A stretch of DNA of 64,000 bases from Spirochaetales bacterium (lineage in GTDB: Bacteria > Spirochaetota > Spirochaetia > JABEVK01). Below, one piece after another: positions 44,316 to 53,651 of the stretch. Numbering within the stretch: position 1 is the stretch's first letter; each line of letters begins with the position of its first letter. Both the position numbers and the translations under genes were made by a program. The stretch is from assembly GCA_947478845.1 (NCBI GenBank), contig CANJXC010000005.1:16246-80245 (forward strand). The letters run 5' to 3'. Below the pieces are notes generated by a model, which was not told the origin of the DNA, ran no database searches, and saw only the letters and a program-made list of their open reading frames with translations.

Positions 44316-47300
44316 ATGAAAGCGAAGAGGAATTTTGGCTTGGGTCATGACCATCAGGACCCGGCTGGCCGGGCCCAACTGGTGGGCCTGCTCAATCTGA
44401 AACTGGCAGCTCTTGGTCAGCCCGTCTATCAGGCCCCCGAAGGAACTTTCGAGGTTCCCTCTTCGTGGGATCTCGCAGGAGACCTCATCCGGAACTTCCG
44501 TGAAAAGAACCGCCTTCTCGAGGATTATCTGCCGCCGGCCGACCAACGAATCCAAGCCTGGCTCGATGTTTACCTTTCAGATGTGGGTCTGGGACCTACT
44601 CCTCGTCTGCCGCGAAACACGCTGGTTCTCGACCGTTACGGGCTGGCAAGGGAGCTGTCTCTGCCGCCCCACGCGCAGGTGTTCCAGTCGGGAATCTTGA
44701 CCAGTTACCGCGTTAAGCAGGGCGTGCTCCACAATCCCCTGAACGATCGGCGGACCACCAAGGGTGTTTTCCACATTGCCGAAGGGGGTCTACCGGTCCC
44801 TACCGACAAGAAGTCGGTTCCGAAAGCTGTGTTTGCCCGGCTGTTGCAGGCCGCTGTCCTGCCTCCGGAAGATCTGGCTACCCTGCCCTTCACGGCCCTG
44901 CAAACCGACAAGGCTAAGGGATTTGCCAGTTTGCTTCTCAGGCCGCTGGTGAGCCCCGAAGTGACCGGCTTACTCGACGAGAAGTCGATGGAAATCCGCT
45001 TCTTTGCCCCTGGAAATCTGGTGAGCAACCTCGACTTTGTTGAATCTATCTTTGGCAATGCCGGCGACCCCTACTTGCCAGAAAACGACGCTGCGCTCGA
45101 TGTACCACACTGGACGGGCCACTCCGGATGTATCATTCTTGCCACTCACCTGACCCGACTCAAGAAAAAAGACCTCGGGCTACCGCGTTGGACCGAAGCC
45201 ACCGAAAGGCAAAAGCGCGACGGTATGGCATGGAAAGACCCAGAGGAGTTCTACAACGATGGGAGTCCTTTCAAAATCTGCGCCCGTGATGAGGCCGGGG
45301 TGATGGTGACGCTCATCGCTGACAACTATTACGGGTACTCCAAAAAAGAAATCAAGACGCAGATTAGCTACTCGGCTAACCTTCTGGGGCTTGCTGAGGA
45401 AGAGCACGCTGGAGGCGCATTGGCGTTTCCGAGGTCCAACCTGGGGATGCGGTTCTTCCCGGGGGATGAACTGCGAAAGAACGGACGCACGTTTGTGGAG
45501 GTCTGCCACCTCCTCGGTGATACTATCGAGGTCAAACACGAGGGTTATGCAACCGACAAGACTTTCCCCGACATCGTGTATGTACCCGAAGATGCTGTGA
45601 TCGACCTTGACGACCAGACCGTGGGTTGGCATCGCGAAGGCAGACCTCACAGCATTAAGGTGTTGCCCGAGCGCACCTATGTGCACCCGAGCGGCTACAA
45701 AGTCCACATGGAGAAACACCCGGCCACCACGGCTTGGCGTTTGGTTGGTACCGCTGCGGAGGGAACTCTGTGCCACAAGCCGAGCACCGTATCGGGTGGT
45801 GGCAAAAGTGAAATCAGCAAGTCCATTATGGACGCCATCCACTTCAATCCTATCATCATCGGAGACTTCGACAAGGACATGGCCGTCGTGGAAGGTATTA
45901 TTGAACACGACTACAGTGTTGTCAGCCCCGGCAAAATCAAGGAATTGCTTTCAGAAAAATTGTCGCTGAATGACGTGATCAAGTTACTGACACCCTCATC
46001 AAAGTTCGCCACGGCCCATAACACCTGGCTGGAAACGCTCCCTAGCCGCATCAAAGCCTTGGTCTATCTGGTCAAGCGGTTTCATGCCATCACCCCCGAG
46101 TTTCGAGGTGACTGGAGGGAACCCTTCTCGGTTGACGTGGTAAACGGCACCGCAGGGAACATCTTCAAGTATCGTGGCCGACCGGTGATGGGAGCGTACC
46201 TTCGCATTGGGGTTCGAGGCAACGGGACCAGCTGGACCTACAAGCTGCGTCAGGACTTCATGCCCGCCTTCAAGATCCAGTGGGAAGATGATATTAGCGC
46301 CAGTGTCACGGTGCCCACCGCCCGACTAGAACACCTTAATCCTGACTACCATCAACACAGCGTGAAGTTTACGCAAAACTGCGAACACCGCTTCTTTCAG
46401 AGGCCCGATGAGGCCGTTCATCGGGGATATGACAAGCAGGCCGAACACGACCTTTCGACTCCTGGTAACTTTATCAGCAACTTTGAACCCTTTGAACAGG
46501 AACAGGCCCGCGACTTCCAGGAAAATGTGCTCGACTTCACCGAATACACAAAACCCGTTCAAGACCTGATCAACCTCACAGCGGCCGATAAGCTGGGAAA
46601 GTATTTCGTGCTCTCGTCCCACCCGCGAATCGTGGACGGAGCCCCTTCCAAAAATCCCCGCTACCTCCAACTTGACCCGAACTTCCTTAACCCCCGCGAC
46701 CGTTACCTCGCCGATACCGGTGTGCGACTCGCCCGAGGGATTCCGGTGGGAAAACCCGTATATCACCCCGTGAATGCCATGTTGCCGGGGCGCCGGAACA
46801 ATCCCGCCGAACCCAAAGCGGGAATCCGGCCCTTGGCAGTCTATAACCCTCTGCATTATCAAGAATTACCAGAACTTTTCATGGATTTTATTTGCTCACT
46901 GACAGGAAAAAGCCCCTCCACCACAGGTGCCGGTTCAGAGGGCGCGCTCACCAAGGGCCCGTTTAACGCGCTGGTGCCGACCACCGACCTGAATAACACC
47001 TTGCTGAGTTTTATCCTTACTGGCTATAACGGATTTTCGAGTGCTGCAGGGCACATTGGATCCCGTTACAAAGTGGAGCACGACGTCTCACTCCTGGTGC
47101 CCGAACTTTGGTGCCGGATGAAGGAGAGCGAACGTGATCCGCACAAGCTCATCGACGAGGGGTATCTTGAACCGCTGAATGACTTTGTCTATCAGGGCAG
47201 GCAGATTCCGGCGAGCCGCCTTGGATACCGCATCACCTACGACTTCGCCACCCACTTCCTGGGACGCCTATTTGACGACCCCGGAATTGTCTTCAACCAA

Positions 47301-47780
47301 GAGATTCTGAAGCCAGAACTACAATCGATGGAAGAGTTTGTGGACGGCATTGAAAATATCGCCTTGGCGCAGAAAAAGGTGGCCCTCGAGTACTTTGAAG
47401 ACGGGAGTGTGGAGTCAGCGATTCCCCCGCTCAAAGCGCTCTTGAACATCATGGCCAACGGCCATTTTGAAGGCAAGCAAGCGAGTCACCCCGAGGTTAG
47501 GTCGCTGTTCGACCGGGATTCTGTGATGGCCTCCGACTGGTACTATCAGCGGTTGGTGCGCTACCGTGACCTTCAAGTGACCCTCCACCAGCGACACCGC
47601 AAGGACTTAAAGGCCTTTCTCTCCTCGGCCCGCCATGAGGAGGAGGCCCGCCGGCTGGGCCTTGCGGCGCTGCTTCAACAGGTCGAAGACACCCTCAAGA
47701 CGTTGGAGACCAAGGAGTTTATTGAAAGCCTGAGGGGCACCTTGGGTGCCGACCGAGTGTTTGGGAGCCAATTCCGATGA
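44316..47780 (+). CDS. PPi-dependent phosphoenolpyruvate carboxykinase
   Basis: A 1154-residue protein that I recognise as the diphosphate-type PEP carboxykinase (EC 4.1.1.38), known from Propionibacterium and Entamoeba: it interconverts oxaloacetate plus PPi with PEP, CO2 and phosphate. It is about twice the size of ATP- or GTP-PEPCKs and not clearly similar in sequence. Family landmarks: NPLNDRRTTKGVFHIAEGG, GNAGDPYLPENDA, IADNYYGYSKKE, the P-loop-like SGGGKSEISKSI (near residue 494), CEHRFFQRPDEAVHRGYDKQ and SPSTTGAGSEGALTKGPFNAL (near 868). No N-terminal start is possible before the TTG 36 bases upstream; the ATG fits the promoter. Central to PEP/oxaloacetate flux. Confidence 0.92.
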   Translation: MKAKRNFGLGHDHQDPAGRAQLVGLLNLKLAALGQPVYQAPEGTFEVPSSWDLAGDLIRNFREKNRLLEDYLPPADQRIQAWLDVYLSDVGLGPTPRLPRNTLVLDRYGLARELSLPPHAQVFQSGILTSYRVKQGVLHNPLNDRRTTKGVFHIAEGGLPVPTDKKSVPKAVFARLLQAAVLPPEDLATLPFTALQTDKAKGFASLLLRPLVSPEVTGLLDEKSMEIRFFAPGNLVSNLDFVESIFGNAGDPYLPENDAALDVPHWTGHSGCIILATHLTRLKKKDLGLPRWTEATERQKRDGMAWKDPEEFYNDGSPFKICARDEAGVMVTLIADNYYGYSKKEIKTQISYSANLLGLAEEEHAGGALAFPRSNLGMRFFPGDELRKNGRTFVEVCHLLGDTIEVKHEGYATDKTFPDIVYVPEDAVIDLDDQTVGWHREGRPHSIKVLPERTYVHPSGYKVHMEKHPATTAWRLVGTAAEGTLCHKPSTVSGGGKSEISKSIMDAIHFNPIIIGDFDKDMAVVEGIIEHDYSVVSPGKIKELLSEKLSLNDVIKLLTPSSKFATAHNTWLETLPSRIKALVYLVKRFHAITPEFRGDWREPFSVDVVNGTAGNIFKYRGRPVMGAYLRIGVRGNGTSWTYKLRQDFMPAFKIQWEDDISASVTVPTARLEHLNPDYHQHSVKFTQNCEHRFFQRPDEAVHRGYDKQAEHDLSTPGNFISNFEPFEQEQARDFQENVLDFTEYTKPVQDLINLTAADKLGKYFVLSSHPRIVDGAPSKNPRYLQLDPNFLNPRDRYLADTGVRLARGIPVGKPVYHPVNAMLPGRRNNPAEPKAGIRPLAVYNPLHYQELPELFMDFICSLTGKSPSTTGAGSEGALTKGPFNALVPTTDLNNTLLSFILTGYNGFSSAAGHIGSRYKVEHDVSLLVPELWCRMKESERDPHKLIDEGYLEPLNDFVYQGRQIPASRLGYRITYDFATHFLGRLFDDPGIVFNQEILKPELQSMEEFVDGIENIALAQKKVALEYFEDGSVESAIPPLKALLNIMANGHFEGKQASHPEVRSLFDRDSVMASDWYYQRLVRYRDLQVTLHQRHRKDLKAFLSSARHEEEARRLGLAALLQQVEDTLKTLETKEFIESLRGTLGADRVFGSQFR

Positions 47781-47811
47781 TCAAGGGGTACTTCCGAGGC
47801 AAAACCGTCCT

Positions 47812-48591
47812 TTAGAGGTAACCTTGGTTTCCATACACCGCCCAACCGACAACCTCGCGAAGAAGAATTTGGGTGGTCTCGAGGCATCCTTCATCGGGAA
47901 AAAAGTTTAACGGCCAAGCGCGACGGCTTTCACGTGTATCAACCGGCCAAAGGGCCAGCTTGAGGCCGTTCTGTGTATAACCCGCCTTGCGGAACACCCC
48001 GGCAGCGCGCTTCATGTGCCACGCCGAGGTGATAAGAACTGCGGATTTCCAGCCTTTGTTCTTCAGCAACGGCAAACTAAGGCTCGCGTTTTCGCGGGTA
48101 TTGCGTGACTTTGACTCAACAACCAGATCAGCCGGCGAAACCCCCCATTGCAGAGCAAAGGCAGCCAAGTCGGGTGCCTCGGTCGCCTCCTGGTTCATCA
48201 GATCACCACTCCCTGAAGTGATCAGTAGCGCCGAAACCCGGCCAGCCTTGTAGAGATGTATTGCTTCTAACAACCGTTCCGAAGACGAACCAAACTCAAG
48301 ATGCTCCTTATTGGAAGTTAATGCGTTCGACATTCCGCCAAGGACGATGGCTACGTCGACGTGTGCGGGCAACTCGACGTCAGCTTTGCGGGGCTCTTCC
48401 CACCAACGCGCCAACTGATCAGCGAACCAAGGAGTACTTATCGTCCAGAAGACAATGGCTGAAAGCAAGATCCACCGGGAGCCTGAACTCCTTCGCACTA
48501 CAATCGAAAATACCATGAGAAAAAGAAGAAATAGCGGAAGCGGATTAAGAAACAAGGGAATGGTCTTGGATAGGCTGAAAAAATCCGGCAT
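47812..48591 (-). CDS. YdcF/ElyC-like DUF218 membrane protein
   Basis: A 259-residue protein with two N-terminal hydrophobic segments (about residues 12-50) and a DUF218 domain: VDVAIVLGGM, ERLLEAIHLYKAGRVSALLITSGSG, ESKSRNTRENA, LITSAWHMKRA. ElyC of this family affects the lipid carrier used in peptidoglycan and surface-glycan synthesis. I chose the ATG at 48591, which has AGGAG upstream; the longer frame enters the divergent gene. Near-complete match to the family, but the exact substrate is unknown. Confidence 0.87.
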   Translation of the reverse strand: MPDFFSLSKTIPLFLNPLPLFLLFLMVFSIVVRRSSGSRWILLSAIVFWTISTPWFADQLARWWEEPRKADVELPAHVDVAIVLGGMSNALTSNKEHLEFGSSSERLLEAIHLYKAGRVSALLITSGSGDLMNQEATEAPDLAAFALQWGVSPADLVVESKSRNTRENASLSLPLLKNKGWKSAVLITSAWHMKRAAGVFRKAGYTQNGLKLALWPVDTRESRRAWPLNFFPDEGCLETTQILLREVVGWAVYGNQGYL

Positions 48592-48667
48592 TAAGCTCTC
48601 CTGAAGTTGGTATTTCTGTGGATTGAGAGTATCATGGACTATAGCCACGCTAACAAGGAGTTCCTAC

Positions 48668-48985
48668 ATGTCAGACGGTCCTGGACCCAAACGCCAACGC
48701 TCAGCGATCAACGCCCTAAAAATCCTGAACAAGCTGCGAGAAGAACGCTCTTTACCCAAAGCGAAAACCAAGGTTAAGGTCACCCGGAAACCCAAGAAAG
48801 TTTTGATCACGGCCGAAATCAAAGAAGTGGTCACCCTTCAGGAAATCCAGCGCTTGTTTCCTGAGGCACTTACGGCCTCTTCTTACGTGTTCAACGACGA
48901 GCAGAATAAGAAACTGGTCAAAGAAGTGGAGTTCCGCTTGAACCGGATCCGCGCAAGCAAAGAAGACGCCCCCAAGCACAAATAG
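48668..48985 (+). CDS. Small basic protein of unknown function
   Basis: I do not recognise this 105-residue lysine/arginine-rich protein. The N-terminal half is a predicted charged helix (KRQRSAINALKILNKL, then KAKTKVKVTRKPKK), and the C-terminal half has alternating hydrophobic residues (EVVTLQEIQRLFPEAL, YVFNDEQNKKLV). A strong AAGGAG lies 6 bases before the ATG. The high positive charge suggests nucleic-acid or ribosome binding, which is only a guess. It is divergent from the YdcF-like gene and convergent with the repeat protein gene. Confidence 0.7.
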   Translation: MSDGPGPKRQRSAINALKILNKLREERSLPKAKTKVKVTRKPKKVLITAEIKEVVTLQEIQRLFPEALTASSYVFNDEQNKKLVKEVEFRLNRIRASKEDAPKHK

Positions 48986-49009
48986 ACCCTAGCTCTTGAA
49001 GGCCTGAGC

Positions 49010-50641
49010 TTAGTTGCCTAGCAGTTTGCCGTTTTTGTCGAAACGGGCCTCGAGCAAACGTGAGCCGCCGGGGCCCACACGGAAGCGTTTGATGGAAGCG
49101 CCAGAAAGGTCCTCTGTGGCTTTTTCGTCGATGCCGAAATGGCTCTCTTCGAGCAGATTTCCGTACTTGTCGTACTTCCAACGGTAAATAGCCACTCCCT
49201 GAATGTCTTCTTTAATCTGCGCCAGCACTCCCAGATTTGTCTGCTGAATCTGCATACCACGGGAATCGTAGACCCATTGGTAGGTGGCTACGCCGAAAGA
49301 ATCTTCCTTGAGCGTCGACCCGAGGCCAAAATTATGCCTTCGCGCCATGTTGCCCTTGGTGTACTCCCAGCGCGTTGTCGCGGTGCCAGAGCGGTTCTCC
49401 AAGGCCAGCCCTGGAGAGGCAAAATAGGACTCTTCGACAACCAAGCCCTGGGTATTGAATTGCCTTTTGATCACCGGTACGCCCATTTCATCGGGGGCGG
49501 GCTGGAGGTCGCTTGTCCAAGTCTTGAGTTCGACTTCGTTTCCGTCCGGATCGTAAGAGTGCCGGGTGACCGCGATTCCACGGAAGTCGTCCTTCAGGAG
49601 GTAACGTTCTTCGGCTTCTTTTTGCACCAAAGATAAGCTGTCGTAGTAGACATTGAGCGCAAGCCCATAAGTGCGGGTTTCCAATTCGTTGGTCTGGTCG
49701 TACCATATTTCCTTCGTGAGGGCGATTCCGTTGTCGTCCAAGACCAGTTGGTCTTCGGTGTCTAAGCGGGACACTTTCAACGAGTGAAGGCGGTCGTTCC
49801 ATTCGGTTTTGTAACGGGCCACGCCAAAGCCATCGGGCACCGCACGGCCTTGCAGGTCCCAAAAGGCCGTATCGGTCACCCGGCCACGCTTGTCGTAAGC
49901 CCAGGTGATGCGGCTGATTCCTTGATAATCCGAGCAGTTGTGGTTTTCGGTGTCTAGCCGGGTTTCGGCGACCGGGTTAGCGTCCGTGTCATAGAGCCAG
50001 CTGTAGCCCGCAACACCGTTGTTTCCCTCCATCGGGGCTCCTGTGGCGTCAAGAAACCGCGCCTCCACGAGGTTGCCCCCAGCGTCATAGCGGCTCTCAA
50101 GTTCCCACACGCCGTTGCGGTCGGTTGTTCGGTTTCCGCTTTTGTCCAAACGCAACGACCGCTTGCGCTGGCCTTGAGCATCGGGTATCCACAGGTAGGC
50201 ACTGACACCCGCAGCGTCTTCTTTGAGGTTTCCGGCGAGGTCATACTGAAAAAGATTAACGTAGAAACCGGCCTCATTTTTTTTGAGTCGCTGGCGGGCG
50301 ATTCCGTCGACCCCGGCAACCTTCAGCCCCCGGGAGTTGAGCCAGGTGCGGACCTCAAACTCACCATCGTTGGTGATCTGGATGCGGGACGCATGGAATA
50401 CAGGGTCGGGCATGTTCCGGCCTCGACGATAGTAGGCAACCTCGGTGAGTCCGCCTGCCTTGTCCAGGGTGACGGCATAGGCGTCCAAGGTAGCCAAATT
50501 GCGCGCTTCCACGGCAAATCTTCCAGCAAAATGGTAAGCTCCGTCGAGTTCTATCTTTTCGAAGTAGAGAGTTTCGGCCCAGACGGGGACCGAAACGAGG
50601 GTGGAAACGAAAAGCACGCCTAGCAGTCGAAACCGTACCAT
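49010..50641 (-). CDS. Secreted protein made of thirteen 32-residue repeats
   Basis: The 543-residue product has a signal peptide (residues 1-22, ending VWAE) and a ~90-residue N-terminal domain, then about thirteen consecutive repeats of exactly 32 residues over most of the length (one copy has an 18-residue insert, one is 31 long). The repeat is G(V/I)A-x-Y-x-W-x-YD-x2-GN-x2-E-x3-F, resembling Rhs/YD or WG repeats but with a different period. No catalytic domain is seen. Probably a beta-rich envelope or surface protein for protein-protein contact. It starts at the ATG with the signal peptide; the longer frame is unlikely. Confidence 0.8.
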   Translation of the reverse strand: MVRFRLLGVLFVSTLVSVPVWAETLYFEKIELDGAYHFAGRFAVEARNLATLDAYAVTLDKAGGLTEVAYYRRGRNMPDPVFHASRIQITNDGEFEVRTWLNSRGLKVAGVDGIARQRLKKNEAGFYVNLFQYDLAGNLKEDAAGVSAYLWIPDAQGQRKRSLRLDKSGNRTTDRNGVWELESRYDAGGNLVEARFLDATGAPMEGNNGVAGYSWLYDTDANPVAETRLDTENHNCSDYQGISRITWAYDKRGRVTDTAFWDLQGRAVPDGFGVARYKTEWNDRLHSLKVSRLDTEDQLVLDDNGIALTKEIWYDQTNELETRTYGLALNVYYDSLSLVQKEAEERYLLKDDFRGIAVTRHSYDPDGNEVELKTWTSDLQPAPDEMGVPVIKRQFNTQGLVVEESYFASPGLALENRSGTATTRWEYTKGNMARRHNFGLGSTLKEDSFGVATYQWVYDSRGMQIQQTNLGVLAQIKEDIQGVAIYRWKYDKYGNLLEESHFGIDEKATEDLSGASIKRFRVGPGGSRLLEARFDKNGKLLGN

Positions 50642-50708
50642 GACAATGGAGGCTAGCACGGATTGACAGGGGGCGCAACAAACGCCGATTCTGCCACGAG
50701 GAGTACCT

Positions 50709-51725
50709 ATGGAACTGATCGATCTTCGCAGTGACACCCTGACCAAACCCACCCCTGCGGTGCGGGAGGCAATGGCCAGAGCCGAAGTGGGCGACGATGT
50801 TTATGGTGAGGACCCTACCGTCAACAAACTTCAGAATGTTGTGGCCGAACTCTTGGATAAGGAGGCCGCGCTGTTCCTTCCTTCGGGGTCGATGGGCAAT
50901 TTGATAAGCTTGTATTTGCAAGCCGGTCGCGGTGGCGAGGTTCTGACGCACCAGGACAGCCACATCCTCCATTACGAACTGGCCTCGGGGTCTGCCATCG
51001 CTGGATGCCAGATCTTGGGTCTTCCCGGTTTCAGGGGAATACTCACTCCCGAAGTTCTTGAGCCTGCCCTAAGAGGCCCAATTTACTACAATGCCCGCAC
51101 GAAGCTGGTAGAACTCGAGAATACCGGCAACCTCGCCGGCGGCACCTGCTACTCCTTGGCTGAACTCGAGGCGGTGGGAGCCTGGGCCCGTGGCAAGAAT
51201 CTACCGGTTCACTTAGACGGAGCAAGGCTGTGGAACGCGAGCACCGCCACTGGCCTGAGTCCTGCTGCCCTCTCGGCGGTGGCTGATACAGTTACTGTAT
51301 GCCTGTCAAAGGGACTTGGCGCTCCAGTGGGAAGTGTTTTGGCCGGGACAAAAGTTTTTATTGCGGAGGCGCGGCGAGTGCGCAAGATGCTCGGTGGCGG
51401 CATGCGGCAAGCGGGCATAATCGCGGCTGCGGGTTTGTTCGTACTGGAAAACCACCGCGAGCGAATGGCAGACGACCATGAGCATGCCCGCCTCCTGGCA
51501 ACCGCTCTTAATTCGACCTCTTGGGCCAAGGTGGTGGTGCTTCCGGAAACCAACATCGTGTTTGCCGACACAACCTTGCCGGCGCAGGTGATCGTGACGA
51601 AACTGCAGACTAAAGGGGTTTTGTGCGGGGCTATGGGTGAAAACAAAGTGCGGTTTGTTACCCACCTCGATGTAGGAAGAACTGCTATTGACAGGGCCTG
51701 CGCAATCCTGGGAAAAGTTTCTTGA
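50709..51725 (+). CDS. ltaE: Low-specificity L-threonine aldolase
   Basis: PLP enzyme splitting threonine or allo-threonine into glycine and acetaldehyde. The 338-residue protein has the PLP-binding lysine K201 in LSKGLGAPVGS, D170 and R173 in HLDGARLWN, and N-terminal DLRSDTLTKPT and GDDVYGEDPTV, all diagnostic. The ATG has a GAGGAG ribosome-binding site; TTGACA (50663-50668) with a weak GATTCT 18 bases later is the likely promoter. The gene stands alone. Glycine from it could feed the peptidoglycan bridge made by FemX-like enzymes. Confidence 0.95.
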   Translation: MELIDLRSDTLTKPTPAVREAMARAEVGDDVYGEDPTVNKLQNVVAELLDKEAALFLPSGSMGNLISLYLQAGRGGEVLTHQDSHILHYELASGSAIAGCQILGLPGFRGILTPEVLEPALRGPIYYNARTKLVELENTGNLAGGTCYSLAELEAVGAWARGKNLPVHLDGARLWNASTATGLSPAALSAVADTVTVCLSKGLGAPVGSVLAGTKVFIAEARRVRKMLGGGMRQAGIIAAAGLFVLENHRERMADDHEHARLLATALNSTSWAKVVVLPETNIVFADTTLPAQVIVTKLQTKGVLCGAMGENKVRFVTHLDVGRTAIDRACAILGKVS

Positions 51726-51778
51726 AGTTCTTCTTGCCAATTCCCAAATCAGTGATAAATTCGTGGTAGGGAGGTTCA

Positions 51779-51850
51779 ATGAAACAAAACAATCAAAGCG
51801 GGATACCGCCTCAAAACGGACCGTATGCCTTGCTGGCGAGCCCCTTCTGA
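51779..51850 (+). CDS. Possible 23-residue peptide gene
   Basis: A very short frame (MKQNNQSGIPP... ending LLASPF) with a strong AGGGAGG 4 bases before the ATG and a promoter-like TTGCCA, 16 bases, TAAATT upstream (51734-51761), then a good terminator at 51922. It has no similarity I recognise; it could be a leader peptide, a small secreted or membrane-active peptide, or a chance frame inside a small RNA. Confidence 0.35.
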   Translation: MKQNNQSGIPPQNGPYALLASPF

Positions 51851-51921
51851 AAAGAGCTTGTTTTCAGAAACAATGATAGAACTGTGGGGTATTTGATCCA
51901 GTATCAAGCGCCTACGTTGTT

Positions 51922-51950
51922 GACCGCCTCAAAAGGGCGGTCTTTTTTTT
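51922..51950 (+). terminator. Intrinsic terminator between ltaE and dinB-like gene
   Basis: Stem GACCGCC (51922-51928) and GGCGGTC (51936-51942), 7 perfect pairs with a 7-base loop, followed directly by eight T (51943-51950) and, after GG, eight more T. This is the best intrinsic terminator in the window. Confidence 0.9.
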
Positions 51951-51980
51951 GGTTTTTTTTACCGCTACAAAGGAGTAACG

Positions 51981-52475
51981 ATGGACCCAAGAGTTGAGTT
52001 GATTCACGAACAAACAGAACGGGAGTTTCGAGGACACACCTTTAATGGAAAGTCGCTGATGGAAACCTGTCGCGCCCTCACGGCAGCACAGGCGTTTGAT
52101 GCCAATACCTATGAAGGCTACACAGCCTGGGATAACCTTGCGCATAGCGTGTATTTTAAGTTCGTGTTGCTGCGCTACCTCGGTGGAGCCGCACCCGTGG
52201 AGCCCTACCCGTGGAAGGAGGGCTCATTCCCAGAAGCTCCCGAAGCCACCGCCAGCTCTTGGGAACACTCGCTGAGCTATGCTGAGACGGTGCATGATGC
52301 GTATCAGGCCACATTGGCCTCCCTAAAGGGCTCACGCTTGTCAGAACGTTTCGAGCTCTGGGAGTGTTCGGTTGGCGAGGCTCTTCTGTGGGTGGCTACC
52401 CACGATACTTACCATACGGCCCAGATCCGCAACATGGGTCTCGAGGCGTTCCGTAAACCGCGTACCCAGGCTTGA
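51981..52475 (+). CDS. DinB-superfamily protein
   Basis: A 164-residue four-helix protein with the DinB/YfiT metal triad H55 (WDNLAHSVY), H141 and H145 (ATHDTYHTAQ). Many such proteins are thiol transferases, for example with bacillithiol or mycothiol; some are of unknown role. The ATG has AAGGAG. The neighbourhood offers no hint. It converges on the acetyltransferase gene with 17 bases between stops. Confidence 0.8.
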   Translation: MDPRVELIHEQTEREFRGHTFNGKSLMETCRALTAAQAFDANTYEGYTAWDNLAHSVYFKFVLLRYLGGAAPVEPYPWKEGSFPEAPEATASSWEHSLSYAETVHDAYQATLASLKGSRLSERFELWECSVGEALLWVATHDTYHTAQIRNMGLEAFRKPRTQA

Positions 52476-52492
52476 GCCAAGGCCTTTTGTTT

Positions 52493-53647
52493 TTACACGT
52501 GCGAGAGTCGCGGCCAAAACATTGGCAGAGGAAACACGCGACGGAGAAGTTCGTGGTTTGCCCACTCGGGAGAGAGGCCTTCGGGTGCAAAGGGACCAAA
52601 CAACACGCGGGCCCACGCTGCCCGTGGGAGCGCTAGCTCGGGCAGACCAGTTGTTGAGCCCGCCAGAGTTGAGGTCTGTCCCTGCAGGCGTACCCGTTCC
52701 CCTGACTCGAGGAGGTGAAATACCACGTCCCAACGGCCGCCGACAGACCGCCGCGAGATGATTGGAGCATAGGCTTGCAAAAGTGTCAGGAGACTGAACA
52801 CACGAACCTGCCCTGTTGGCGAGGCGTCGTAGTACTCCGCGTATCGCTCGAGCACCGCTTCAAGAGGGCCAGACCCGTCGGATGGGGGCAACTCGACTCT
52901 GAGCCCGCCCTTCACTAAATGGCCGATAAGGAGGGCTTCGAAGGTATGCTGGTGGCCTCCGTATTCGACAAGGATTCCGTTGTTTAACGCCCCATAAGCG
53001 AATCCCTGGTCGTCTTGGTGGACCCAAACCTGTACTCCCGCGCGCCTAAGTACCGCCGGAAACAACACGGGCCCTCGGGATTCCCGATAAGGTTGAAGGG
53101 CCTGAGCCCTTCCAATGCGCCGGGCGGTTTCATTGTCGCCCGTCCAACGAATCGGTGGCTGGCTGGAAGAAGAATCGGCCGCCGTACTCGAGGGTGAGCC
53201 TTCGAATGGTCGGGTTGCCAGCGACAAACGCCGGGAAAAACCGGCGAGTTCCCAGCCGTAGTTGCGGTAGCGCCGGCGGTCACCGTTGAGGAAGCTTAAG
53301 TGGTAACCCCTCGACTCCATTTCAGAGATAACTTCTTTAAGGAGCGAAGACATGAAGCCCGCCCCTCGGTAAGCAGGAAGGCAAAACACCTGGCCGATGC
53401 CCCCGGTTTTCAATGTCACCTCGCCCCCGACGACGAGAGTTTGGGGAACGATTTGAATGCCAGCGACCAGAGCACCATCGTATTCGACAAAACGGAAGCC
53501 TGACAGGCACTCAGCATCCGGCCGAAGGATATCGGGATACAGCTCATCAAAAGCCTGTATGCCCGGGTTGTCGGCTCCAAACGCTTGCAAAAGCGCCTGT
53601 AGTACCTCTTGGTAGTCCTCCGCCCGTCCGGCTCGGATCAGGTTCAT
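52493..53647 (-). CDS. Eis-like GNAT acetyltransferase
   Basis: A 384-residue protein with the layout of the Eis family: an N-terminal GNAT domain with the acetyl-CoA loop FCLPAYRGAGFMSSLL (residues ~88-103), a second GNAT-like domain, and a C-terminal SCP2-like region. Eis proteins acetylate amines of aminoglycosides, polyamines or lysines; the substrate here is unknown. It starts 4 bases after the leuS stop, so it is translated from the leuS message. An effect on antibiotics should not be assumed. Confidence 0.75.
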   Translation of the reverse strand: MNLIRAGRAEDYQEVLQALLQAFGADNPGIQAFDELYPDILRPDAECLSGFRFVEYDGALVAGIQIVPQTLVVGGEVTLKTGGIGQVFCLPAYRGAGFMSSLLKEVISEMESRGYHLSFLNGDRRRYRNYGWELAGFSRRLSLATRPFEGSPSSTAADSSSSQPPIRWTGDNETARRIGRAQALQPYRESRGPVLFPAVLRRAGVQVWVHQDDQGFAYGALNNGILVEYGGHQHTFEALLIGHLVKGGLRVELPPSDGSGPLEAVLERYAEYYDASPTGQVRVFSLLTLLQAYAPIISRRSVGGRWDVVFHLLESGERVRLQGQTSTLAGSTTGLPELALPRAAWARVLFGPFAPEGLSPEWANHELLRRVFPLPMFWPRLSHV

Positions 53648-53651
53648 CGGG

